Below, piece after piece: positions 1 through 27,685 of a stretch of DNA of 64,000 bases. The translations under genes and the position numbers were made by a program. The stretch spans positions 27,552,322 to 27,616,321 of the forward strand of contig NC_064753.1 of the NCBI RefSeq assembly GCF_011397635.1. Reading direction: 5' to 3'. This DNA is from Epinephelus fuscoguttatus (Eukaryota; Chordata; Actinopteri; Perciformes; Serranidae). Below the pieces are notes generated by a model. It was not told where the DNA came from, searched no databases, and saw only the letters and a list, made by a program, of their open reading frames with translations. Position 1 is the stretch's first letter; every line of letters begins with the position of its first letter.

Positions 1-2635
1 GCAGGGGTGGTAACAGATCCAAAACAACTACTGTGACTTTGACGAAAATCAAGGAACATTTTGACGCACACTATGATGGATTGCACCACTTAAGCAAGTT
101 CCAGAAGTCTGCCAATTGATTTTCAACCCGCACAGAAATGAACAGAAACCTGTGATTTCCTGGAATTGCACAAAAAAATAGATCCATAAATCCGAACCTG
201 TATCGCCTGCAGTCGAAAATGGTCTGCGACAATGTGAAGTACACATAGGCTTGGGTATTGCTGTTGGTTTTGCTGATGCAATATCCAAGTCTAGACCCAA
301 GATATTTTTATATACTCTATTTTTAAGTAATATAAACTTTTGTTTCTACAAAACATTTTCAAGTCAAACTTCTCAAACTCACGCAGGCTGTCTGAACACT
401 GAATAAGTTAATACTACAAATCTAACCAAACGTTCAGTGCCAACTTTCTGTACCTCGATACAAAAAGGCTAACACTAACTAACACTTAATTTCTTCGTCA
501 ATTAATCTGCAAATTTTTTTGTCAATTAAACAACCAATTACTTACTATAAAATGTCAGGCAATAGCATATGAAAAAGGCCCATCACACCTTTCAAAACAC
601 AAAGTGACATCTTTAAATGCCGTGTTTGATTCCAACCATCTGTCCAAAACACAGTTTATTCAATTTACAGTTATGCATCACAAAGAAGAGCAGCAAACCC
701 TCACAACTGAGAAACTGGAACCAAAGAAAGTTTGGCCGTTATCTTCTTCTCTATCTGAAAGTTTTCGACATTATTCGCCCATACACATTGCAGTCATTAC
801 CAAAAAAAAAAAGGAAAGAAAAAGAAGTATTTAAAGGAGGTGGGATTGTCTGCACACGGCTCTCAATATGGAGGTGGCTGAGCAGACAGCTAGCAGCTAA
901 CAGTGCTAACAACAACAATGCTGACAGAGCTGATGTCAGGGCACGGTCATGCATGCAAAACAAACATTGGCGACTACTTGCCTCCCATTCACTCCCATTC
1001 AGTGTGAGCAAAGAGATGAATAAAACATTGACTTTGGTGGCAAACAAATTTGCATCTTTTCGTACAACTTTGGTGATCTCTCACCGCCAATGTCGCAGGC
1101 TCAACCAATAGCCAAGAAGTATATGTGAAGGAGACACTGACTGTTGCTGTGTCTAACCAGCTGATATTATTTAATATTGACCATGAAAAATACAAACTGC
1201 CCCAACATGAGAGATACTGCCTGGCTTGCAGTGAGTCAGGAGACAGGAAGGATATATCATATCTTGCAGTATTTATGCGCAAGCTAGCTAACGTTAGCTA
1301 GCAAGCTCGTTTGAGAGGCTCTGTGTGTAATGTCTAGCACTGCCTACATTCAGTATGAGTATAGCCTCAACAGGGGACAGTCACTAACCTGCATCGTGTG
1401 ACCGTACCTTAACTGGGGGAAAACTGGAGGGTGGGCATTTTGCTTTCGTGGCGCTGCTGTTCAAAAATCAGTAGTAACCACTGTATGAGTGCAGTGTGGA
1501 GCGGTGGCGATAGCTAGTAGTATACACACTCGCAGGGACTCACACATACTAACATGCATGAGCGGCCAGGCCAGCTACCACAACAAATAACAGAGAAGCT
1601 CAGATTACAACACATTCTCTGCTCAGGATGTCATTACTCCACTAAATCTTTACATAGCAAATAGTGGTTTGCTGCTATATTAATGCTCTGAATGTCATAT
1701 ACAGCACCTATAAGGTTTGATTCGTAGCACTAAGTGTACATGGTTGTACTTAATAAGCTACAAACTGTGGTATCACCCTCTCAGTGCTTTATAAGGAACT
1801 GAACCGGCCCACACTCCTAGCTCTGACGTAGTTCTAAAAACACTCACTCACACTTCCACTTTTAAACACAAAACAACTGACTGGGCCATTTACTAATTCA
1901 CACCACAGATCTGTGCCGGTGAGCAGGGAGACAGGTGATAAGCAGCCGGCACATGAAGGCGCACCCGCAGAAATGTTTCATCTTGGTCACACTGAACTCA
2001 TAGAGGAGACGCTTGCGAGGCCTGCCGGAGGACAAAGGCAGCCAAGAGCCCAGGAGAGCCGACGACATTCATTATCACACATCCAGCTTCCTCTGCTTAA
2101 ATCTAATTCTTAATCCTATACCTCCAGAGTGATTATTTTCAACAGATCTGTTACAGACGTGGTCACGCAAACTCAGACAGATAAACCAACTGATTAATTA
2201 ACAATAAAAGTTCTTTTTTTAAATCTGTCTTTATAACCTTATTTCTCTCTGTAAAGCTTGCGGATGGGTGTGAAATTAATTTTTTGGTCTAATTTGAAAT
2301 TGAACGTTCCCCTCCTTTCTCTGCTCTGCTATGGCACAATTTAAATTGCTGCAGTAATGGGGGTCAGCCAAGAGTCAATATTATTTCTTTTTGTCTCGTC
2401 TGGAGGGACCAGAGGTGAGAAAAGCTCATCATGAAGAGTGAGGGAGGTGGAGTAGAGAGAGTGGGAGAGGAGGAGAGGGAGGGAGGGGTGAAGATATGGA
2501 TTGGCAGCGAGGTAGGTAAATTAAATGTTTCTATCTTGACTGTGTATGGAAAATGAGGGCCACGGGGAACTATTGTTAGATGAAGACCCGTGTGTGATGA
2601 GGAGGCAGGAGGAGGAGAGATGGTCGCCGACTTAC
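1..2635. other. DHX38 last intron or 3' flank; no exon recognised
   Basis: This stretch lies downstream of the last DHX38 exon that could be placed on the minus strand. That exon ends in a good GTAAGT donor, so this DNA should be the final intron, with the last exon further left. No reading frame resembling the conserved DHX38 C-terminus was found on the minus strand. The interval contains a 20-bp perfect palindrome at 1283-1302 and a purine-rich GA tract around 2430-2490. Reading frames here are short and look like chance. Confidence 0.5.
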
Positions 2636-18336
<15,701 letters not shown>

Positions 18337-19827
18337 TATCTGTGGGGATATAATGATTTGTGCAAGGTGAACATGTGTAAAGCTACTGAATTGTTGCTCA
18401 TGACAACAATCCCCAAGACACTCGATTAATAAACTTGCCTTTTACTGTACAGCTGAAAAAATATTATATATAATGTGAGGAAAAAACCTTTTCAACCTTT
18501 CAGAAAATTTGGGATCCATCTATTTACAATCTGCCTTCTTTGGGATGTAACAGACCACAGGGATGTAACTCTTCCTGGACCAACCTTAACTTAAACTTTT
18601 ATGATGTTTTCGTTATATAGTCTTTCATATGGAGAACTATACAGAGGTGAGGGGACTTCATGAAGTACATCAATATGTCTCTAAGGTTCAGTTTTAGTAC
18701 ATTCCCTTTGTAACTATATAAGGAATAGTATCCTTACGTTTAATTTTATTGTATTCTTTTGGTTGTTTTTATAGTGCATTTATTTTGTTTGTTGGTTTGG
18801 TTTTTGTTCTTTACCCCTTTCCTTACGTTTTTGGATATTTTCTTGTGCTGTGATTTGAGCATCTGTTAATGAAAACAAATCTTTGCAGAAAAAAAAATAC
18901 CGATAAATGTCGGTAAAATGATCCCAGTCAAAGGTAACCTCTTTGAGGTGCTTGCTCTGTCTGACCAACAGTCAAAAACCCACAGATATTCAGGTTATCA
19001 TCATAGACACCTAAAAACATAAACAAACATTAACATTTGAGAAATTAGACCCTGTGAAATTTTTAGAAATGTTTGCTTACAAATCCAGACAACTGGCTGA
19101 TGATCAGAATTGCTGCAGATGAACTTTATGTCAATCAACTGATTTATTAATCAGCTAACCGTGTGACCTAAAATAGAGAATAGCAGCAAATCCTTCCTGT
19201 GGAGAAGCACAAACAAGAAACTCTTTGCTATTTCTTATTAATAAATCACTTCAACAGTTAACATGTAACCAAATTTGGTGTTGTCAAATATTTTTTGTCA
19301 GTCTGATAAGTAAGTCAGCACTACACTGTGGGTTCTTCAATCACAGCCCTTTGTCTTTATCCAACATAAGAACAAATATTCAGTTATTCATTATTGTTCA
19401 ATCTAATTTTGCTTTAAGCTCAAAGAGACAACGTCTGATCATCTTTTAACTTAGTCAGAACTATGACATTAGTCAACCTAAGTCCCAACTCATTCACACA
19501 CAACATCTAGGCCTATACTGTCATCCTTTTGAACAACAGCAGCCCCATTTGTGACCTCAACACTTCGTATGTTACTCCAGTGTCAGACAAAGGCACATAG
19601 CAGCTCCTCTGTCTTCTGTTTCACGTCAACTGTCATGTTGTTTTACATTTTAATATTACACACTACAAACGCAGTGGAAAATATTGATGTGTTTCACGAG
19701 AGGAAACGTGGTGTTAATCCGAAAAACATTAAGCCAGTTAACTGTGACTCGTTACAGCATCTTTAAGTAAATCCTTACTTCCCCTTATTTCATAACAGAT
19801 AGATATAAATGACATAAAACTACGTAC

Positions 19828-20000
19828 CTCAGACGGAGCAGCTAGCAGCAGCTAGCCTGTGAGCTATCAGGTTCAGTCCGGACCAGGCCGGGCGGCAAAC
19901 TGCGGCAAACTGCCGCCTGTTTCTCTGCGTGTAAAACACAGAAACTGTCACATTGAGTTAAAGATTTGAGTCAAATCATGGACAGGAAAGTAGTCCAGGA
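19828..20000 (-). promoter_or_regulatory. dhx38: DHX38 noncoding first exon and promoter region (right edge approximate)
   Basis: The coding start exon begins just after an acceptor, so a separate 5' UTR exon is required. Minus-strand sequence ending CCGTCTGAG is followed by GTACGTA, a good donor at 19827-19826. Immediately upstream is the locally GC-richest stretch, with a tandem TGCGGCAAAC decamer near 19891-19915 and AGCTAGCAGCAGCTAGC. The transcription start cannot be fixed by eye. CYB5B starts 4.3 kb away in the opposite direction, so the promoters are divergent but not shared. Confidence 0.6.
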
Positions 20001-20513
20001 AGTGAGGGACCTGTAGCTGTCACTGGAAAATATTTACACAACAGCTTTCGTAAATACAACGCGTATGTTTACAGACAAGGGAGCAGCCATTGCAATCCCA
20101 CAATTCCATGCGGTGAAACTTTATTTAAATAGGTTGTGTTGACAGAGGCGTGAGAAGAACACAGCATTTAGATATTATTACAATCTATAATTTAGATATG
20201 TGTTTCCTGTATACTCACACAGAGTGAATAAAGCAGAAAATGGGAAAAATAAATACTAAAGAAACCACATATTAAATTTAAAAAGCTAAAGTACAGTGAA
20301 TTATTAAAACCAGAGACTGTAAAATAAGTTAAAATTAAACTAAATTTATTTGTGCAACAGTTGCAATACATAGTGGAAGTACAAATATTCAAACAACTAA
20401 AATAACAATAAGGTGAAAAATAGTAAAAAAAAAAAAAAAAAAAAGAACAATAAAGTAAAAATAACGTGCAAAATACTGTACAACTTCAATTAAAGCCCAG
20501 TCCCTTTTACTAG

Positions 20514-20888
20514 AGGGCGGCACGGTGGTGTGGTGGTTAGCACTCTCGCCTCAGAGCAAGAGGGTTGCCGGTTCGATCCCGGGCGTGGGAGCCCTTCTGT
20601 GCGGAGTTTGCATGTTCTCTCCGGGCACTCCGGCTTCCTCCCACAGTCCAAAGACATGCAGATTGGGGACTAGGTTAACTGATAACTCTAAATTGTGAAT
20701 GTGGTGTGAAGGTGTGAATGTGAGCGTGAATGGTTGTTTGTCTCTATGTGTCAGCCCTGTGATAGTCTGGCGACCTGTCCAGGGTGTACCCTGCCTCTCG
20801 CCCGATGTAGCTGGGATAGGCTCCAGCCCCCCCCCCCCCGCGACCCTCAAGAGGATGAAGCGGTTAGAAGATGAATGAATCAAGAGGA
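20514..20888 (+). mobile_element. SINE-like repeat (family A) with perfect 12-bp target-site duplication
   Basis: A head with GTGGTTAGCACTC and a B-box-like GGTTCGATCC is followed by a body containing GCGGAGTTTGCATGTTCTC, CCACAGTCCAAAGACATGCA and GACCTGTCCAGGGTGTACCC. It ends in a GAATGAAT tail. The insertion is flanked by CCCTTTTACTAG at 20502-20513 and again at 20889-20900. A 12-bp duplication and short tandem tail point to LINE-mediated retrotransposition. The related full copy is at 40672-41042 in the opposite orientation. Frames through it are not genes. Confidence 0.85.
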
Positions 20889-21810
20889 CCCTTTTACTAG
20901 CCTGGTGTGGCTACACAGATTGACAAAGAAAGGTCCGTCTCTATAAGATGCCTGGTCAAGTTAATTTTTTCATTACAAGTTCTTCGGATGTCCAAAACCA
21001 GGTTGTTGGCTATCTCAAATGATGTGTCCATTCCTCAATTACCTTGTATGTTCTTCATATACCTTTAGTCAGTAAGGGTCCTCAGATCAAAAGAATTAAA
21101 AGGGGTTTTTCATAAAAATGAATCCAAGTTGTGAGTATTGTTTTAACATAATGAAGTGGTGTTGTGTCGGTATGCAAGGTGCCGTAATCCTCAGGTGTTG
21201 TAACTCTCTCTCTCTCTTATGTGCTGTCCATCAAAGGTAGATCAAATGAATGATTCATAACTGATATATGATCTGAAGCCTAAACAAGTAATATTCATAC
21301 TGGTGTAAATAAACACTTTGATTGTATTTCTGGGTGAGCGGCAGTTTTGTGTGAAAGGAATTAAAGGTCTGTCCCATATAGAAGCCTGTTCCAAATATAG
21401 GCCTGTTGATTTTAGTGATTTAAGCAAATAATAGCATGGGCTACTAATTGAAGTTGTATGGTGTATAGTCTAAAGTCTAAGAGATGATACAAAGAAAGAT
21501 TAGACAGAGCAGATCAGAGTTGAAATAAAGGCAGGAACCAGCTCAGGTCCTCATGTCTCCCCTGTCCACCTCCCAACTTGAGGTAGGTTTTTAATAAGAG
21601 AAATAAGTAAAAGTAAAAGATGTTTTTCAAACTGTAAATTCACATCCACAAATCCCTGTTGCTGCAGGCTACCCCCTTTTGGATCATTTTGATAGAGCAT
21701 AATTAGAAATCATAGCACATGCAATCCTACCTCCTATCCTCCTAATACAGAGTAAATGTTTTTGATACATTTTTTTAAGTGATTCTTTATAGCTGTCAGA
21801 AATATTGTCT

Positions 21811-21996
21811 GTGTGTCGGTGGCTTAGTGGATAGAGAAGGCGCCCCATGTACAAGGCTGTAGCCGCAGCAGCCTGGGTTTGACTCCAGCCTGTGGCCCTT
21901 TGCTGCATGTCACTCCCTCTCTCTCTCTCTCCCCCTTTCACACTTGACTGTCCTATCAATTAAAGGCAAAATGCCCTAAAAAATATCTTAAGAAAA
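21811..21996 (+). mobile_element. tRNA-derived SINE (family B) with perfect 13-bp target-site duplication
   Basis: The head GGTGGCTTAGTGGATAGAG resembles a tRNA A-box region. GTTTGACTCC acts as a B-box-like element. A CT-rich stretch and a short A-rich tail follow. The direct repeat AGAAATATTGTCT flanks it at 21798-21810 and 21997-22009, showing a clean retrotransposition event. A degenerate relative lies at 29299-29455. Confidence 0.87.
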
Positions 21997-22712
21997 AGAA
22001 ATATTGTCTCTAGAAAAGACAATGGGAAGAAGACATTCTAAAAATATGAAGGGCGTATACACCAGAAATTTACATTTAGGTATGTACTTGGCAGAGTGAG
22101 TGCAGTTTCTACTGAACAGGACAAATAACTGTTGAATTCAAAACACACAATGACGTACAAAGGACACACATGACTTACTATCCCTGTAAAATTATAACCA
22201 CTCTATCCACATTATCTGTCTACAACTGAGATAAGAAACACCATTGTTAAATATTATTCATACGTTTAAATTGTAGAAGTGTATTGGGCAGTATAGCTGA
22301 AAATATGCCAGCTGCCTCAGAAAACTGAAGAGTTAGTGGTATCTCTGCCTCATGATCAGGCAAAGCACTGTGAGCGGGATGGAAATCAGCACTGGCCACC
22401 AGCCAAATGCAGGTAAAATCTCCAAGTGGCTGCTAGATTTGCTTCACTCACCAGCCAATAAACACAGGAAATCTGTTTAGTGGCTGACACATTTTGGAAT
22501 CCACCAGCCACAGAAGCAGGTGGACAAAAAATTAATTTCCAACCCTGACTATGAGCAATAAACTGGTTTGCAGAAAAATGACAAAAGAAAAGGCATAAAC
22601 AATTCATGATATTCAACATAATGGGTTGTTCAAATCCTTATTCCTGACCATTGCTGTCAGTCACACCAGGGAAGTTATAGTTGAGCAAATTACGTTCAGG
22701 CTTAAGAATGGC

Positions 22713-22744
22713 GTATGTATGTATGTATGTATGTATGTATGTAT
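22713..22744. repeat. (GTAT)n microsatellite
   Basis: Eight tandem GTAT units. The apparent Cys-Met-Tyr-Val frame across it is an artefact. Confidence 0.95.
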
Positions 22745-23339
22745 ACAGGCACTCTGTTTGGGTGGGGTGGGGACAGGGTTTGAACCTTGTACAACCACTG
22801 TAGTGCTTTTACTGCTGTTGCATGAGCAGAGAGATTTCTTATCTGGTGGATTAGTTGCACCAAAAGTTATGCTGCTTACTGAAAATAGTGTATTTTCTTT
22901 TAAAATTCCTCCTGAGACAAGTCTCCTCGAAGACTTTGCCAAATACATTCCTGAATGTGCCTAGAGAGGTTGAAATCCAGACTTAAGTACACTACGAACC
23001 ATGAGCAACGTACATATCTGTTTATCAGTTGCATACATATGCTTCACAGGGCCTCTTATCAGTACAGAAAGAAGCACTCGCTGCATGTTGCTGCCATTTG
23101 TAAAAATGTCAAATAACATACAGAGAGTATTTTAGCCATATATTATTTAAGATTAAAATGCATCAGTTTGATTAGAATCTTAAAAAAAAGTTATTATCAT
23201 TATTATTAATGTTCTGTTTTTACTAACTACAGTTCTTCAGTTTGTGCTTACACTGTGTGACAAACACTGAAATGTTATGCACTGAAGAAACTAAATTTAA
23301 TTGATTGGGATTAATGTTCTTATGTAATATAATTAAATC

Positions 23340-23440
23340 AAGTCAAGTCAACCTTATTTACGTAGCACATTTTAGTTGTGTAAACTCAATTTGCTTAAGA
23401 CACATCATACATGACAGACATAAAATATCACATAAGATAA
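23340..23440. repeat. Retrotransposon 3'-end-like remnant
   Basis: The string CAACCTTATTTACGTAGCAC followed by a CTCAATTTGCTTAAGACA-type segment matches the general form of a fish retroelement tail that often ends beside A-rich DNA. The remnant is about 100 bp and has no coding content. Class is uncertain. Confidence 0.4.
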
Positions 23441-23942
23441 TTAAGTATTCCATACTATAAAAACAAGCAGCACATGATAAAAACAAATGAAATAAGAGTG
23501 TACTATTATTATCATTATTCTTAAAAGGGGGGAATTAATAACAATAATAACACTAATTCCTAAAAAGAAAATTACACATAATAACCTAAATAAAAGCTTG
23601 CAAAAAAAAGATTGTCTATATTGTCTATTACACATAATGTAATAGACAATATTAAATTACTGTATTACATCATCAGTTATTACAAGACAACATTTGCCAG
23701 CCCTTTTTTTTTTAAATAACAGACAAACATATTTTTATTGCTTGCTTTAGTCTGAAGCTGAAAGTGCAACATAATTGCAATGCTTTAAAATATCCCTTAA
23801 CAAAGTAAAGGTCATAAAATGTTAAACAGGTCCACATTAAATAACATGTCTATGGCAACGACAAACATATGCGCAATGACAGCGCGCAGTTGACAACCTC
23901 AGCACACTTTCTCGTCTCATGATCATCAAGTGGTCGATTGTG

Positions 23943-24309
23943 ATTGGTCGCCAACAGGAAACTCGCCATCTCATTGGTCCGTTGTCGTGTTTGCGCTTCA
24001 TGCTAAAGTAACACGGATGTCATTGGTCTGTTTCACATGTCTGCTGATGTGCCGGGTTAGGGTGTTTTTTTTCTCTTTCGTAACCCATCATTGTTTAGCA
24101 TTTGTGTGGTAATACGGTTGTTAATGACGCCTCGCCTCTGTGGTGTCGTTAGGAGCTTTCTATGAGCACAATTGGCCTCATTCAGACGGGGTGGAAACTG
24201 CTCTGAGACGTTGCTAGCTGGCGTTACCTCCAGACCTGCATAACAAGCTAACGTTAGCTTGCTGCTCTGTCGATATAGCCAGCGTTAGGTTATTTGCATT
24301 AACGTTAAA
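23943..24309 (+). promoter_or_regulatory. cyb5b: CYB5B promoter with three ATTGG (inverted CCAAT) boxes and 5' UTR
   Basis: ATTGG pentamers occur at 23943-23947, 23973-23977 and 24022-24026, spaced 30 and 49 bp apart, upstream of the CYB5B start codon. CCAAT boxes in this arrangement are classical NF-Y sites of housekeeping promoters, which would fit a broadly expressed mitochondrial protein. No TATA box is evident. The local sequence is richer in CpG than its surroundings. The transcription start is inferred to lie about 24050-24150. Confidence 0.55.
24244..24261. promoter_or_regulatory. 18-bp perfect palindrome in the CYB5B 5' UTR/promoter
   Basis: CAAGCTAACGTTAGCTTG is its own reverse complement and lies 48 nt before the start codon. 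The GCTAACGTTAGC core recurs in the 20-bp palindrome at 1283-1302. Function is unknown. Confidence 0.6.
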
Positions 24310-27300
24310 ATGGGTGAGGAAATTAACGACAACCTCATTAACACGTGCTGTGAACCCACTGAAAACGCCAATGTTGAGGAAAACGGCGAAACAGTAGAAG
24401 GTGGTGTGAAATGTTACACATTAGAGGAGATAAGAGTGCATAATATGAGCAGTGACACATGGCTCATCATCCACGATAAAGTGTATGACATCACAGGTTT
24501 CCTTGAAGAGGTAAGAAACACTCTCTGTCAGCTGGTTGCAACTTCTTTAGCACTATTACTGACATATTTAAAGCTTGAGCTTTGCGCCTTTGGTTTCCTC
24601 TTTGGGCTACGATTACTTCCTGGATTTACAAAACGATTGTTAGCCTTGATTATGTATTGACGTGTCACGTTTGCCAACTGTCTTCGCTCAGGTTAACTAA
24701 CAGTGGAAATGTCCAACATTTAAAGTATAAAGTTTACATTTTGAGTAACCTCGGGGTTAAACAAGGTCAAGCCATTTTAGGTTAGCGTTTCTCTCGCGCA
24801 AACCAGACTGGCAACATTAATTATACTATACGTTAATGTTTCGCTAACATTAGCTAACAACTAACGCTAGCTAAGTTTGCCTACCATTTAAAAACACTGC
24901 TGTTGCTTGTAAGCAGAAATGTATCTGTATACACATATAATATTATCCTTAACAGCAATATTGTTGGCAATCATGCAGTAATTGTAACAACTTGGGTTAA
25001 TTGTGGAAAATTACATCCTGATAATCCTGTTTCTGATGAGAGTCTGACACTTGACACGCTAAAGTTGGCCTATACAACTAGATAGACAAGATAACAATAT
25101 GCACCACTGTAATAAGTGGCAGTAGAAATACCAGTTTGGAGATAGTCATGCCACAGAGTTAAAAAAACTCAATCAAGTTCTACATCCAAACCTTTAAACT
25201 AAGTTTATAGATGATGAAAATATTGGCTAACTTTCTAAACTTATCAAAAGCAGTCATACGTATTAAATTATGCAAAATATATAATGTGATTGGAGCTTGC
25301 AGTGGAGCTAATTTTAAACATTTTAAATGCAGTTGAGTAACTAATGAGAATGCAATGTGTTTTAGAAGCTGATCTCATGACTTGTATGTATAAATCCCAA
25401 TCCGTAAAGTAACTGGCGGCTTTGGCTGCCTATTGTATTGCAGGAAAAAGTACAAAATTTCCCTCTTAAATGTAGTGGTGGTGTATAAGTATTAAAGGAG
25501 AACAATATGTTATTTCCATGGCCTAAAAAAGTTCAATCAGTACTTGTGAACATGAGCTACTCTCTCAAAGCCAGAAACCAGAGAAGGAAACTTAAAATGT
25601 TTATAGGGTGTAAAGTCTTTACCTGCTCCACAGACAGTGAATGGGAGCCTGATTTTGTGGACCCAAAGAACATATTATGTTTTTGTCTTTATACCCAAAT
25701 GAGCTTTATTCTACTGTGGTGTTCTGAAACAGAAAAAGTACACATATAATCCAGGGTGATAGCAAATTGTGCACAGGGCATGCGCTGTTGAACAAGTTCA
25801 TATAATCTAGGGTGACTACAGGTCCTTAAAATGTCTTAAATTCAATGCTACACAAATAAGGCCTTGAAAGTCACTAAGTAGTCGGTTAGTTAGTTATCCA
25901 TTTTTAAATGTCTTTTTGTGAAAATGAGTGAAGCCTTTCTATGTAAAAGTTTCACATTTCTAATGTTACAGATCTTTTAAAAACTATAATACTGTCATTT
26001 ACTGCATACTTTCTTTTACCTGTTGGCAAAATGTAGATTGACATAACTCACTCTAATAACCATATTCCTATGTAACACTTACATCTGCACAAGACCACAT
26101 ATATAAAAGTTGCCTGCAATGCTTAAATAAGTAAAACATAAGTTGTCCAAAAATCTGTTCTAAATTTGGTCATAAGGTGTCTTGAACGGGTCTTAAAAAG
26201 CATTAAATGTAACCTGCTACCTGTAGACACCCTGTATTCAGAGCGTTCCCCTGGGTGCTCTCAGTGTTGACGTTAGCATCTTTCCCAGTTCATTGTCTGT
26301 GGTGCAGTTCCAGACTTTAAACCCTATGACATCACAAATTTGAGTTTTGGACTTGGGAGAGAGTTTTTCATGTTTGCCAATATTTTTGGACTGTCTTAGA
26401 CCATAGGAATAACTTTGCAAATGGGCGTCGCTCTCCTTTAAATAGCACACAAATGAAATACTCTCATACAGTTAAATATCTCAAATTTAAAGTACAGTGT
26501 TTTAGTAAATGTACTTGGCTAACTTTTCACCACTGAAAGGCCACATTGGTGCATATGGGTGCATGATTTCAAATATGCTGTCATTGCTTTGGGCAAATCA
26601 ATCATAGAAGTTAATGGTATGATATCCTACTGTGGGGCACGTAAGGACACTGTGTTTACCCATTCTGTGATTTCAGCATCCGGGAGGTGAGGAAGTTTTG
26701 CTGGAGCAGGCGGGCGCAGATGCCACTGAGAGCTTTGAGGATGTGGGTCATTCCACAGATGCCAGGGAGATGCTCCAGCAGTACTTCATTGGGGAGCTTG
26801 CCATGGTAAGATCAGGCCTCCTCTGCCCTTGATAGTTTTTGAGTACCCCCAAAATATTATAGTGCTCTATCACTACTTTTGCGGGGGGGGGGGGGTTTAT
26901 CCGCCATCAGATGAAGGCAGTAATACTAATTTATTGTTGTTGTTTTTTTTTTTGTAGTGCGACAGACGAAAAGACACCGCAAAGGTAATCCCAGTTTTTC
27001 ATGAAAACTGCTACAGAAAAGTCACTGGAACAGAAATGAACAAAAACAGTTAAGTTTTTGGTTTGTAGCTAAATAATGCAATATTTGGTTTTAATTTGTG
27101 TCCTTTTTTTCTGCTACAGGATGAACAAGTCGCAAACTCAGGAGAGTCCAGGTGAGTTATGATGATGAACACTGAGTGTCAGGCTCATTGTTTACTGGTT
27201 TCATTTTAGTTTTCATATTCACCAAGTGCTGCGAGTGAACATAGATCACTATAGTTTGTAGTGAACAAAGTCCTCTTGCAATATTGACAGCTCACAAGTG

Positions 27301-27685
27301 AGAAGAAAAACATAAAGAGAGTGCAAATGATTCTGCTGACGTGTATGAATCTCTGTCAAAAGTGCTTTTTCTGCAAATTGTTTAATGTGATTTTCACAGA
27401 TTTTTGTGTTATTGATTTGGATGATCTTTAAGATGAGCAACACAAACACTGACAAAGTCACAAATTTAAAAAAGAAATGAGCCATGACCGTATATAATTC
27501 ATATTTCTATCAAATGGTTGACTTTCTCATGTATTAAATCCATTTTAATTGCCTCAAAAAATAAATAACTAATATTAAATTATTATTCCAGCAGCTCCTG
27601 GACCACGTGGTTGATACCTGCGATTGTTGCAATTGTCGTTGGCGTCATGTATCGCTTCTACATGTGTGAACACAAGTCCTCTTGA
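24310..27685 (+). CDS. cyb5b: CYB5B, cytochrome b5 type B (outer mitochondrial membrane)
   Basis: A tail-anchored haemoprotein that passes electrons to outer-membrane and microsomal oxidoreductases. Exons 24310-24510, 26677-26805, 26958-26984, 27120-27151 and 27592-27685 have GT-AG borders and join to 483 nt, 160 aa. The cytochrome b5 fold starts near residue 35 ([11 protein letters not shown]). The first axial haem ligand is His68 in HPGG, split from exon 1 by the intron. The second is His92 in [12 protein letters not shown] short polar hinge leads to a C-terminal membrane anchor at about 136-154 ([19 protein letters not shown]) and the short tail CEHKSS. Human CYB5B is 150 aa with the same order and a similar KSS end. 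The ATG has G at +4. The last exon has a tandem CAGCAG acceptor; the alternative removes one Ser. No upstream in-frame ATG is plausible. Confidence 0.96.
25500..25770. repeat. Interspersed repeat in CYB5B intron 1
   Basis: The segment includes CCACAGACAGTGAATGGGAG and AACATATTATGTTTTTGTC. A partly complementary segment, TTCATTGTCTGTGG, appears at 26290 in the opposite orientation. The pair suggests two inverted copies of one MITE-like family inside the 2.2-kb first intron. The 80-aa frame here is not conserved-looking. Confidence 0.4.
26220..26450. repeat. Second, inverted copy of the CYB5B intron-1 repeat
   Basis: It contains CAGTTCATTGTCTGTGG and CTATGACATCACAAATTTGA. It ends beside CTCTCCTTTAAATAG and is oriented opposite to the 25500 copy. 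Purely noncoding. Confidence 0.4.

Larger units (their letters stand above)
20890..23940. other. Intergenic interval between DHX38 and CYB5B
   Basis: The two genes are transcribed away from each other across this DNA. Apart from the SINE at 21811-21996, the GTAT microsatellite and a LINE/SINE-like tail near 23340, the rest is AT-rich. Around 22390-22550 there is a repeat-like stretch with CACCAGCCA units. No frame has recognisable coding features. Confidence 0.5.

Noticed and set aside
1..20. Remnant of the DHX38 terminal exon at the extreme left edge
   Set aside because: The minus strand gives only a weak Thr-Pro match to the family C-terminus, with the preceding residues not matching; too little to support.
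20530..20590. tRNA gene suggested by A/B-box-like motifs
   Set aside because: The sequence continues into a long repeat body with flanking target duplication and cannot form a full cloverleaf; it is the head of a SINE-like repeat.
22713..22744. CRISPR-like direct repeats
   Set aside because: The units are 4 bp with no spacers; this is a GTAT microsatellite.
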